Below are positions 1 to 5,836 of a stretch of DNA of 6,092 nt, piece after piece. The stretch comes from Oscillospiraceae bacterium (GTDB lineage: Bacteria; Bacillota; Clostridia; Oscillospirales; Oscillospiraceae). The DNA is taken from NCBI GenBank assembly GCA_017378975.1, contig JAFNXT010000250.1:1-6092 (forward strand), read 5' to 3'. How positions within the stretch are numbered: the stretch's first letter is position 1; each line of letters begins with the position of its first letter. A program made the translations under genes and the position numbers. Below the pieces are notes generated by a model. It searched no databases. It was not told where the DNA came from and saw nothing but the letters and a program-made list of their open reading frames with translations.

Positions 1-867
1 GGCAACGCCCAGAATTTCACCGCCCCGGATGTAGAAATTTACGCCGCTGATGGCAACAGCACCCTCGTCACTGCGGATGGACACATCCCGCAGCTCCAGC
101 AAAGGCCGGGTCTTGTCTACGATGGGTCGGTCAATGTTCAGATCCACCTTATGACCCACCATCCATTCGGTAAGGGCCTGCTCATTGGTCTCGGATGTAT
201 TGACGGTAGTGATATACTCGCCCTTACGCAAAATAGCCACCCGGTCGGAGATCTCCATAACCTCGTTGAGCTTGTGGGTGATGATGATAATGGAGTGGCC
301 CTCATCCTTCATCCGCCGCAGCACACGGAAGAGCTTGTCCACCTCCTGCACCGTAAGGACAGCGGTGGGTTCGTCCAGAATGATGATCTTTGCTCCGTAA
401 TACAAAACCTTGATGATCTCCAGAGTCTGCTTTTCGGACACGGACATATTGTAGACCTTTTTTCTGGGATCAATGTCAAAGCCAAACCGCTTTGCCATGG
501 ATTCGATCTCGGCAAAACGATCCTTTTTCATCAGGAAACCGGACTTTTCCCGGCCCATCCAGATGTTATCGGCGGCGGAAAACACATCCACCAGCTTGAA
601 GTGCTGATGGACCATGCCAATGCCCAGGCGCTTGGAATCCTCGGGAGAATCGATGGAGACTTCCTTGCCGTCCACAAAAATCTGGCCGCTGTCCGGCTTG
701 TAAATACCGGAAAGCATATTCATCAGAGTGGTCTTGCCGGATCCGTTTTCGCCCAGCAGAGCCAGAATCTCGCCGGGTTTGACGTTCAGATTGATACCGT
801 TGTTGGCCACCACGCTGCCGAAGGTCTTTCGGATGCCCCGCAGCTCAATGGCGTATTGCTGATCCAT
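1..867 (-). CDS. ABC transporter ATP-binding protein, nucleoside/simple-sugar (BMP-associated) type, partial
   Basis: This is the ATPase of an importer that works with a BMP-family lipoprotein and two permeases to take up nucleosides or related sugars; it acts on the inner face of the membrane. The first 289 residues are visible and the left edge cuts the C-terminus. The first nucleotide-binding domain is complete: Walker A GENGSGKT (39-46), Q-loop GMVHQHF (84-90), Walker B IIILDEPT (161-168, Glu166 catalytic) and H-loop His198. The signature is MSVSEKQ (141-147) instead of LSGGQ, which fits the YufO/NupO-like family as I remember it. A second domain begins near residue 261 (LLELRDVSI), so the whole protein should be a tandem-domain ATPase of about 500 residues. 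ATG at 865-867 has a strong GGAGG at 876-880. No binding-protein gene lies immediately upstream, so partners would be beyond the left edge. The exact substrate cannot be read from the ATPase. Confidence 0.93.
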   Translation of the reverse strand, partial: MDQQYAIELRGIRKTFGSVVANNGINLNVKPGEILALLGENGSGKTTLMNMLSGIYKPDSGQIFVDGKEVSIDSPEDSKRLGIGMVHQHFKLVDVFSAADNIWMGREKSGFLMKKDRFAEIESMAKRFGFDIDPRKKVYNMSVSEKQTLEIIKVLYYGAKIIILDEPTAVLTVQEVDKLFRVLRRMKDEGHSIIIITHKLNEVMEISDRVAILRKGEYITTVNTSETNEQALTEWMVGHKVDLNIDRPIVDKTRPLLELRDVSIRSDEGAVAISGVNFYIRGGEILGVA

Positions 868-1020
868 GGCGGTTTCCTCCTTGGTAGTTTGATTGGTTCA
901 AAGACATAAGACAGGGAACAGTCCTGTGTCTCCGCTACTCAGGCCAGAGGACTCCCCCGTCCTTCGCCTGCACCCTTGTGCAGATCCACCCATTCTCTGC
1001 CGTGCCGGTGACACTTTTCT
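868..1020 (-). promoter_or_regulatory. Structured 5' leader of the ABC transporter gene, possible cis-regulatory RNA
   Basis: The leader is about 150 nt from the predicted start of transcription to the ATG, long for this window, where other leaders are 25-35 nt. Read on the minus strand it can form an enclosing stem, GTGTC-A-CCG (1014-1006) with CGG-A-GACAC (934-926), around two hairpins: CTGCAC/GTGCAG with loop AAGG (983-968) and AGGAC/GTCCT (963-948). AGGACT at 925-920 just outside the enclosing stem can instead pair with AGTCCT at 953-948. A further hairpin, ACAGG/CCTGT (927-911), would disrupt the enclosing stem. Such competing folds are typical of riboswitches and attenuators. I compared it from memory with the purine, TPP, cobalamin, glycine, c-di-GMP-I, guanidine, FMN, THF and T-box types and found no convincing match. 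The folding is by eye and the regulatory role is inference. Confidence 0.38.
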
Positions 1021-1026
1021 ATATAT

Positions 1027-1055
1027 ATACTACACACGCTCCTCGCGTTTTGCAA
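1027..1055 (-). promoter_or_regulatory. Candidate sigma-A promoter for the ABC transporter gene
   Basis: Read on the minus strand, TTGCAA (1055-1050) is followed by a 17-bp spacer and TAGTAT (1032-1027) inside an alternating AT run (TAGTATATATATAG). Each hexamer matches consensus at four of six positions. A second, less well spaced option lies just upstream: TTGCTG (1089-1084), 15 bp, TATGAT (1068-1063). Either would give a leader of about 150-190 nt. Confidence 0.5.
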
Positions 1056-1110
1056 TACATTGATCATACATATCACCCAAAGCCAGCAACTTTCGACCGG
1101 CAGATCCTGA

Positions 1111-1154
1111 CACAAAAAAGACCTGTCATCGCCAAAACAGCGATGACAGGTCTT
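1111..1154 (-). terminator. Rho-independent terminator after the phosphoribosyltransferase gene
   Basis: A perfect 15-bp stem (1140-1154 with 1118-1132) closes a 7-nt loop (1133-1139). On the minus strand the stem is followed by TTTTTTGTG. It lies 11 nt past the stop codon of the gene at 1166-1720 and separates it from the ABC transporter gene, which therefore needs its own promoter. Confidence 0.93.
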
Positions 1155-1165
1155 GCTCCACTTCC

Positions 1166-1720
1166 TCAGCCCATGACGGTCCCATCCGGGTGGAACAAGG
1201 GCAGCTTTTCCAGATAGATAAGGTCCTCCCGGTCCTGGGCATCGCCCTCGGCCAGGATCGCCAGGCGGCCGCAGATGATGCCGCCGGCCTTTTCCGCCAG
1301 CGCCTCCAGCGCCGCAAGGCTCTCGCCGGTGGAGATCACGTCGTCCACCAGAAGGATGCGCTTGCCTTTCATGAGCTCCGCGTCCGCACCGTCCAAATAC
1401 AGCTTCTGCTCTCTGGCGGTGGTGATGGACCGGACAGACACCTCGAACACGTCCTTCATATACAGCTTCGGGGCCTTCCGGGCTAGGATGTACCGTGCGT
1501 CCCCGGCCTGACGGGCCATCTCATGGGCCAGCGGGATGCCCTTGGCCTCGGCGGTCAGGATGTAGTCATACTCCGGCGCGCGGGCCAGAAGCTCCCGGGC
1601 GCAGGCTACGGTCAGCTCGGGATCGCCGAAGATCACGAATCCGGCGATGGAGAGGGAATCGTTCACAGGACAGATGGGAAGATCTCTTTCCAGACCTGCC
1701 ACCTTCATGGTATAGTACAT
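1166..1720 (-). CDS. Phosphoribosyltransferase, adenine/xanthine (Apt/Xpt)-like
   Basis: This is a cytosolic type I phosphoribosyltransferase of 184 residues, the usual length for Apt/Xpt enzymes, which join a nucleobase to PRPP to give a nucleotide and pyrophosphate. The PRPP-binding motif RILLVDDVISTGES is at 121-134 with the acidic pair Asp126-Asp127. An Apt-like segment EAKGIPLAHEMA (58-69), the pair Arg81-Lys82 and a likely flexible loop (about 94-110) fit the fold. The N-terminal VAGLERDLPICPVND replaces a classical base-specificity region, so the base (adenine, xanthine/guanine or another) cannot be assigned. ATG at 1718-1720 has GGAG at 1729-1732, 8 nt upstream; the second Met (codon 5) is too far from it. 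The gene is monocistronic, with a strong promoter at 1759-1787 and a terminator at 1111-1154. The neighbouring probable nucleoside transporter fits a purine salvage role, which is inference from context. Confidence 0.92.
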   Translation of the reverse strand: MYYTMKVAGLERDLPICPVNDSLSIAGFVIFGDPELTVACARELLARAPEYDYILTAEAKGIPLAHEMARQAGDARYILARKAPKLYMKDVFEVSVRSITTAREQKLYLDGADAELMKGKRILLVDDVISTGESLAALEALAEKAGGIICGRLAILAEGDAQDREDLIYLEKLPLFHPDGTVMG

Positions 1721-1740
1721 AGGAAACGCTCCTTTTCTAT

Positions 1741-1779
1741 AAAAAAGTATCTGCCCCGATCATACAAGATCGGGGCAGA
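1741..1779 (-). terminator. Terminator of the antiporter gene, overlapping the next promoter
   Basis: A 12-bp perfect stem (1768-1779 with 1750-1761) has a 6-nt loop (1762-1767). On the minus strand it is followed by ATACTTTTTTATA. It starts 4 nt after the antiporter stop codon. The 3-nt gap between stem and T-run may make termination less than complete. The same DNA contains the -10 box of the phosphoribosyltransferase promoter. Confidence 0.85.
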
Positions 1780-1787
1780 AATGTCAA
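1759..1787 (-). promoter_or_regulatory. Strong sigma-A promoter for the phosphoribosyltransferase gene
   Basis: On the minus strand, TTGACA (1787-1782, consensus) is followed by exactly 17 bp and TATGAT (1764-1759, five of six). Transcription would start near 1752, giving a leader of about 30 nt. The -35 box overlaps the antiporter stop codon (TGA, 1786-1784), and the -10 box lies in the loop and 3' arm of the terminator hairpin. The new transcript would carry only part of the 3' arm and would not refold the hairpin. The 12-bp inverted repeat covering the spacer, -10 box and start could also serve as an operator. Confidence 0.82.
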
Positions 1788-3052
1788 GCGCTCAGATCGT
1801 GACGGTCCACCGACGGCTTGGGCCGGATATCGCCGGCGGCAGTCAGGGCCATCTTGGTGAGCATGGGGCCCACCAGCTCATAGATCAGCACGGAGAACAG
1901 CACGATGTTCCGGATCACGGCACCCTCGGCACCGAACTCCGCCGCCACGGTGACGGACATGCCCAAAGCCACACCGGCCTGAGGCAGGAGGGTGATGCCC
2001 AGATACTTGCAGATGCTGGGCTCACACTTCATGGCCTTGGCACTGACAGACGCGCCCAGGATCTTACCGGCGGACCGGGAGAGGATATAGACCACGCCGA
2101 TCCCCACCACCGCCAGATCGGCGAACACACGCAGATCCAGCTCCGCGCCGGAGACCACGAAGAACAGCACATACAGAGGTCCCGTCCACCGCTCGGTCTT
2201 GTGCATGATCTCCTCGGAGAAGTCGCACAGGTTGCAGAAGATGGTGCCGCACATCATGCACACCAGCAAAGACGAGAAACCCACCCGGACCGCCCCAAGC
2301 TGGAAGTGGATCTTGGACAGACCGGCGCACAAAAACACGAAGGCCACCGCCAAGCTCAGCCGCTTGGAGTTGGAGTTGAAATACTTCTCCACCAGACTGA
2401 ACACCCAGCCCAGCACCGCACCCAGCGCCAGAGAGGCCACGATCTCCACCATGGGATCGACCAGCACGGAGATCACGCTCATCTGGCCACCGGCCACGGC
2501 CTTGGCAACGCCCTTGGACACGGCGAAGACGATCAGACCCACCGCATCATCCAGCGCCACGATGGGCATGAGGATATCGGTCAGAGGACCCTTGGCCTTA
2601 TACTGGTTCACCACCATCAGGGTGGCCGCAGGGGCCGTGGCGGTGGCGATGGCACCCAGGATCAGACAGGTGGACACCGGGAGCTTGTCGCCCAAGGCAA
2701 AATGCAGCGCCACCAGCGCCAGATCCACGAACAGCGTCGCCGTCAGCGCCTGGAACACAGCGATCACCGTGGCCTGCCGACCGATTTTCCGCAGAGCGGA
2801 GACCCGGAACTCACTACCGATAGAGAACGCGATGAAGCCCAGCGCCGCATCACAGACCAGCCCCATCTCCTCCACGAACTCAAAGCTGTCGAAACCCAGC
2901 CCCGGGACACCCAGTCTGCCCAGCACCAGCGGACCGATCAGCACACCGGAGATCAGATAGCTGGTCACGTCCGGCAGATTCAGCCGGGACACTGCCCGGG
3001 ACAGCAAAAGCCCGGCGAACATGGCGATACCGATCGCCAACAGGAATTCCAT
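1784..3052 (-). CDS. Cation:proton antiporter, CPA superfamily (Na+/H+ exchanger domain)
   Basis: This is an integral membrane protein of 422 residues that probably exchanges Na+ or K+ for protons, for pH and ion balance. Hydrophobic segments fill nearly the whole chain, about 12-13 helices. Family marks are the paired acids Asp168-Asp169 in PIVALDDAVGL, expected to bind the ion; an unwound-helix segment ATATAPAATLMV (136-147); FVVSGAELDL (298-307); Arg326 in SRSAGK; and LPQAGVALGM (356-365). The C-terminus is a short polar tail (about 405-422) with no TrkA/RCK domain, so it is not a full Kef-type channel. Cysteines at 265, 268, 273 and 276 form a CX2CX4CX2C pattern. ATG at 3050-3052 follows a non-standard AAGGGAAGGG. 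The gene has its own promoter and terminator and is a single-gene unit. The ion cannot be decided from sequence. Confidence 0.93.
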   Translation of the reverse strand: MEFLLAIGIAMFAGLLLSRAVSRLNLPDVTSYLISGVLIGPLVLGRLGVPGLGFDSFEFVEEMGLVCDAALGFIAFSIGSEFRVSALRKIGRQATVIAVFQALTATLFVDLALVALHFALGDKLPVSTCLILGAIATATAPAATLMVVNQYKAKGPLTDILMPIVALDDAVGLIVFAVSKGVAKAVAGGQMSVISVLVDPMVEIVASLALGAVLGWVFSLVEKYFNSNSKRLSLAVAFVFLCAGLSKIHFQLGAVRVGFSSLLVCMMCGTIFCNLCDFSEEIMHKTERWTGPLYVLFFVVSGAELDLRVFADLAVVGIGVVYILSRSAGKILGASVSAKAMKCEPSICKYLGITLLPQAGVALGMSVTVAAEFGAEGAVIRNIVLFSVLIYELVGPMLTKMALTAAGDIRPKPSVDRHDLSA

Positions 3053-3085
3053 AAAAGACCCTTCCCTTCTTATCCATTGAGCCCT

Positions 3086-3114
3086 ATTATAACGCTTCCA
3101 TCCTCAAGATCCAA
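3086..3114 (-). promoter_or_regulatory. Sigma-A promoter for the antiporter gene
   Basis: On the minus strand, TTGGAT (3114-3109), 17 bp, then consensus TATAAT (3091-3086). Transcription should start near 3079, giving a leader of about 27 nt. A- and T-tracts at 3129-3146 lie roughly 50-67 bp upstream of the start and could act as an UP-like element. Confidence 0.8.
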
Positions 3115-3160
3115 TCCGTGATCTGCACAAAAAAATGCCGTTTTTTCACCCTTCCACTGG

Positions 3161-3200
3161 ACAAAAAGAAAGCGTGCCGCCCAAACCGGACGGCACGCTT
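3161..3200 (-). terminator. Terminator of the YwaF/SGNH-like/lipoprotein operon
   Basis: A 10-bp stem (3191-3200 with 3170-3179) extends past one C.A mismatch by two G-C pairs, with loop 3183-3187. On the minus strand it is followed by TTCTTTTTGT. It lies about 170 nt past the lipoprotein stop codon, leaving a long 3' untranslated stretch. Confidence 0.82.
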
Positions 3201-3370
3201 CCCGCGAATGTTCAGAAAAAGAAGAGAGGTAAAAAAGAGGATCTACGGAGGTGAAGACGGCGGCTCACGGCTTCCGCCGTCCTCATGCTATCATGATAAC
3301 GCCGCCCCATGAACAGCCCATGACCCGATCGGAAACAAATTTCGACCAGATCGTGAACACCCGCCCCGTT
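3201..3370. other. Non-coding stretch after the lipoprotein gene, with one hairpin
   Basis: I see no credible gene here. There is an 8-bp hairpin, GACGGCGG (3256-3263) with CCGCCGTC (3274-3281). On the minus strand a pyrimidine-rich tract (about 3206-3240) follows at a distance, too far for a classical terminator. It may protect the 3' end of the operon mRNA or be a weak first terminator. Confidence 0.4.
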
Positions 3371-3895
3371 TTACGCAACGCCCTCCAGCATGTACTGGAT
3401 GGAGGTGACCTTCCCGTCCTTCATCAGGAACCGCAGCTCCACGCCGCCCTTGGTGTAGATCACACCACCGGCGTTGCTGGTGGTGGGCTCGCCGTAAGCG
3501 GCGGTGACGGCCTCAGCGGTGGCACCGATCTTGATGCCCTCCTCGGTCTGGGCCATATCGTCCACCAGCTCCACGCAGTAGACCCGCTCGAAGCCCTCTT
3601 CGTCGTTGGCGGAGATCTTCACACTGCGGTAGTCATAAACGATGTCGTTGCCGCCGAAGGCACAGCTCTCGGTGACGGCACGGTCCTTGGGCTCGCCCAG
3701 ATCGGACACCACATCGCCCACGTCATAGCCCAGACGGATCTTCACGCCCTCATAGGTGCAGGTATATGCCTCTTCCCCGGCGGAGGGGGTGGTCTCCTTG
3801 GGCTGGCCCTCGGTGGTCTCGGGCGCTCCGCCGCCACAGGCGCACAAAGACAGCACACAGACCATCGCCAGCAAGATCGCGATCAGTTTCTTCAT
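3371..3895 (-). CDS. Small lipoprotein with two GEP-type repeat domains
   Basis: The predicted product has 174 residues. A short lipoprotein signal (MKKLIAILLAMVCVLSLCAC) places the lipid-modified cysteine at Cys20, then a Gly/Thr/Glu-rich linker runs to about residue 42. The mature part contains two similar units: IRLGYDVGDVVSDLGEP (53-69) and IKIGATAEAVTAAYGEP (121-137), each followed by beta-strand-like sequence. This resembles the small alpha/beta fold of BamE/SmpA- or BLIP-like domains, where a G-x-V-x-x-x-L-G-x-P signature is common; that is a resemblance, not an assignment. It should sit on the outer face of the membrane. ATG at 3893-3895 is preferred because GGAAGG (3902-3907) lies 6 nt upstream. 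An ATG at 3911-3913, overlapping the preceding stop as ATGA, would add six residues (MKGRIE) but has no ribosome binding site. It is the last gene of the operon, 14 nt after the SGNH-like gene. Function unknown. Confidence 0.88.
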   Translation of the reverse strand: MKKLIAILLAMVCVLSLCACGGGAPETTEGQPKETTPSAGEEAYTCTYEGVKIRLGYDVGDVVSDLGEPKDRAVTESCAFGGNDIVYDYRSVKISANDEEGFERVYCVELVDDMAQTEEGIKIGATAEAVTAAYGEPTTSNAGGVIYTKGGVELRFLMKDGKVTSIQYMLEGVA

Positions 3896-3909
3896 TTCTA
3901 TCCTTCCTT

Positions 3910-4980
3910 TCATTGGATACCGGTGAACCCGGTGAGTTTCCCGTTCTCTTTCAGGAGCTTCTCCTGGGTCTGGCGGATCTGCTCATACTGATCCGCGATG
4001 GTCTGCCACCGGTCCTCAATGACCGGATCACCGGCATGACCGGCGATGCCGTGATCCTCCCGCAAGATCTTGCCGAAATAACGGCTCAGCTTCTCGGCAC
4101 CGGACAGGTTCAGATGGCCGCCCTGATCGTAGGTATCGGTCATGAAGTCCAGCCCGATGGCGTCCACATCCTCCAGGAAATTGTAGTAAGCCAGCCCATG
4201 CTCCTGCGCGTAGCTTTCCATCTGCGCGTCCCACTCGTCGTACCACGTCCACTGGGGGGTGCTGGTGGGTGCCTTCATGAGGATCAGCTCCACGCCGTTC
4301 TCCTCACACAGCAGACGCATCTTCTCAAGATAGTCCCAGCAGATCTGAGGGAGCGTATAGTCCATCAGCGGACGGCCGGTACGGAGCGCCTCCACCCCGT
4401 CCACGTCGATCCGCATGAGATAGCCGTTGACAGAAAGCTGGGGGACGCCGCCAAAGGCGTACCGCACATCCTCCCACTTCAGCTCGCTCCACCGGGAGTG
4501 GAACCGGAGCAGGGGGAACACATAGGAAAGGAAGTCCTCTTCCTCCGTCATGGCCGCCCGGACCGACTGGACCTTGGAGGAAGACCACCTCATGCCGTCC
4601 AGCGCCAGCCGGTTGTAGGCCTCGCTCTGGGGCTCGCCGTATTTCATGGACAGCACGTTGAAGACGAAGGCCTCGGGCTTTTCATACTTCAGCGTCTCTT
4701 CCATCAGATAGTAGGAATGCCAGATCAGCTGCTGAGGGCTTCCCCGGACGTAAGAGGTGATGCCATAGTCCTGCCACAGGGTCACAGGGGAGATGTTCTC
4801 ATACACCTCGCAGTCACCGATGAACAGGACATCATGATCCATGGACGAATCATAGTATTCCCCGATCAGCCGCCCGTCCTGTGCCTCGGAAACATACTTG
4901 GGCATCAGGATCCGCTGGGCCGCCCATAAGACCAGAGCGAAGGCCAGCAGGAAGGCTGTGATCTTGACGATCTTTTTCAC
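3910..4980 (-). CDS. Membrane-anchored SGNH/GDSL-hydrolase-like protein with Cys at the catalytic Ser position
   Basis: The product has 356 residues. One N-terminal membrane helix (about 5-22) places the rest outside the cell. Marks of the SGNH fold are a strand followed by block-I-like LFIGDCEVYE (52-61), a second Gly-containing block near RGSPQQ (79-84), a strand FVFNVLSMK (105-113) at the Asn-block position, and a C-terminal DQGGHLN (285-291) whose Asp285 and His289 suit the Asp/His of the catalytic site. DltD- and AlgJ/AlgX-like envelope proteins share this layout. The residue normally Ser in GDS is Cys57, so the protein may use a thiol nucleophile or may have lost hydrolase activity. The start codon is GTG (4978-4980) with AGGAG 8 nt upstream. 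It lies 15 nt after the YwaF-like gene and 14 nt before the lipoprotein gene. A role in moving or removing acyl groups at the envelope is inference. Confidence 0.87.
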   Translation of the reverse strand: MKKIVKITAFLLAFALVLWAAQRILMPKYVSEAQDGRLIGEYYDSSMDHDVLFIGDCEVYENISPVTLWQDYGITSYVRGSPQQLIWHSYYLMEETLKYEKPEAFVFNVLSMKYGEPQSEAYNRLALDGMRWSSSKVQSVRAAMTEEEDFLSYVFPLLRFHSRWSELKWEDVRYAFGGVPQLSVNGYLMRIDVDGVEALRTGRPLMDYTLPQICWDYLEKMRLLCEENGVELILMKAPTSTPQWTWYDEWDAQMESYAQEHGLAYYNFLEDVDAIGLDFMTDTYDQGGHLNLSGAEKLSRYFGKILREDHGIAGHAGDPVIEDRWQTIADQYEQIRQTQEKLLKENGKLTGFTGIQ

Positions 4981-4995
4981 GATAATAACTCCTTT

Positions 4996-5766
4996 TTACG
5001 AAACACGCGCAGTCGTCGCGGCCTTGCCCCAGATCCCTCTGCGGACCGCCCGATAGACCCAGTAGGCCATACAGACGAAACCGATGTTCAGCGCGGACAC
5101 GATCATGACATACAGGAGCTGGGCCGGGACCACGCCCACGGCCTGCGCCACTGCCTGCCGGACCGTCTCCAGCGGCGGGATGTTGCAGGTATAGTAGTTG
5201 GCGAAATTGGTCTTGAGCAGATGGGCCATGGAAGCGGACACCACACAGAAGCCCACCGTGGTCCAGATCGCCGCCTTCGTATCCCCGGCCTCCGGCGAAT
5301 GGAGCCCCAGCGCCACGATCAGGACCGACTCCATGATCACGATGTTGTGGAAGAACACCGTGTGGAAATCGAAATAGCCATGGAAGAAGTTGCGGATATT
5401 GTCGGCGCTGTAGATGAGAGCCGGATAGATCATCATCAGGAGCGTCACGGAGAAACAAAACGCCGTCCCCGCCGCCCATACCTTACGGGCATGGCGGCCC
5501 CGATAGAACGCCATCAGCGGCAGGAAGAAGATGAACAGCGAGCAGAAATGGAAAGGCAGATGATACAGATCGTACCCATCCTCAAAAGACAGCACCTGCT
5601 TGCCGATCTCCACGAGGAACAGCACCGCCGCAAGGATCTGGAAGGGGATCATCCGGACCTTCCGGTCCTTATCCCCCAGCCACCATCGAAGCAACGCTCC
5701 GACGATACACATCACGATCATCGCCGGGATCAGTGTCACGGCGTGTTCATAGGTCCAAAGCTCCAT
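4996..5766 (-). CDS. YwaF/TMEM164-type integral membrane protein
   Basis: This 256-residue protein has about seven hydrophobic segments (near 9-26, 40-58, 70-87, 97-118, 137-154, 166-184, 209-238), the usual size and layout of the YwaF family, which also includes animal TMEM164. Conserved-looking polar residues lie in the membrane: Glu53 in VEIGKQ, the motif H69-L-P-x-H73-x-C75, His140 in VFFHN, and NFANYY (187-192). As I recall, human TMEM164 has been reported as a phospholipid acyltransferase that uses a Cys and a His. Whether Cys75 and His140 correspond to those residues needs an alignment. Bacterial members have no settled function. It is the first gene of a three-gene operon. ATG at 5764-5766 is preceded by a modest GAAGGGA and a promoter about 30 bp upstream. 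Confidence 0.88.
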   Translation of the reverse strand: MELWTYEHAVTLIPAMIVMCIVGALLRWWLGDKDRKVRMIPFQILAAVLFLVEIGKQVLSFEDGYDLYHLPFHFCSLFIFFLPLMAFYRGRHARKVWAAGTAFCFSVTLLMMIYPALIYSADNIRNFFHGYFDFHTVFFHNIVIMESVLIVALGLHSPEAGDTKAAIWTTVGFCVVSASMAHLLKTNFANYYTCNIPPLETVRQAVAQAVGVVPAQLLYVMIVSALNIGFVCMAYWVYRAVRRGIWGKAATTARVS

Positions 5767-5797
5767 GATATCCCTTCTTTTTCATTACATCCAGCAT

Positions 5798-5826
5798 ATC
5801 ATACCACGTTTGATCCCATATATCAA
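5798..5826 (-). promoter_or_regulatory. Sigma-A promoter of the YwaF/SGNH-like/lipoprotein operon
   Basis: On the minus strand, TTGATA (5826-5821), 17 bp, then TATGAT (5803-5798), each close to consensus. Transcription should begin near 5791, giving a leader of about 25 nt. No other promoter or terminator is apparent before 3200, so the three genes should share this transcript. Confidence 0.8.
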
Positions 5827-5836
5827 CCCCACAGAA

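Noticed and set aside
151..909. Plus-strand open frame of 252 codons
   Set aside because: Antisense shadow of the ABC transporter ATPase, whose motifs on the minus strand are unmistakable.
960..1000. T-box-like GGGTGG element in the ABC transporter leader
   Set aside because: The conserved GGGTGGNACCGCG core, specifier stem and following terminator are missing; only a GGGTGG match remains.
2880..3077. Minus-strand open frame starting in the antiporter leader
   Set aside because: Its ATG lies almost at the predicted transcription start and the frame overlaps the antiporter out of phase with no protein-like features.
1523..3121. Long plus-strand open frame of 532 codons, very rich in His, Gln, Gly and Arg
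   Set aside because: It runs antisense to the antiporter and phosphoribosyltransferase genes, has no domain-like sequence, and arises because GC-rich third positions on the minus strand suppress stop codons on the other strand.
3256..3281. GC-rich hairpin as the main operon terminator
   Set aside because: No T-run follows directly; the hairpin at 3170-3200 with its T-tract is the better terminator.
3766..4929. Long plus-strand open frame opposite the SGNH-like gene
   Set aside because: Antisense shadow of a clear minus-strand gene with good start and ribosome binding site; its composition is not protein-like.
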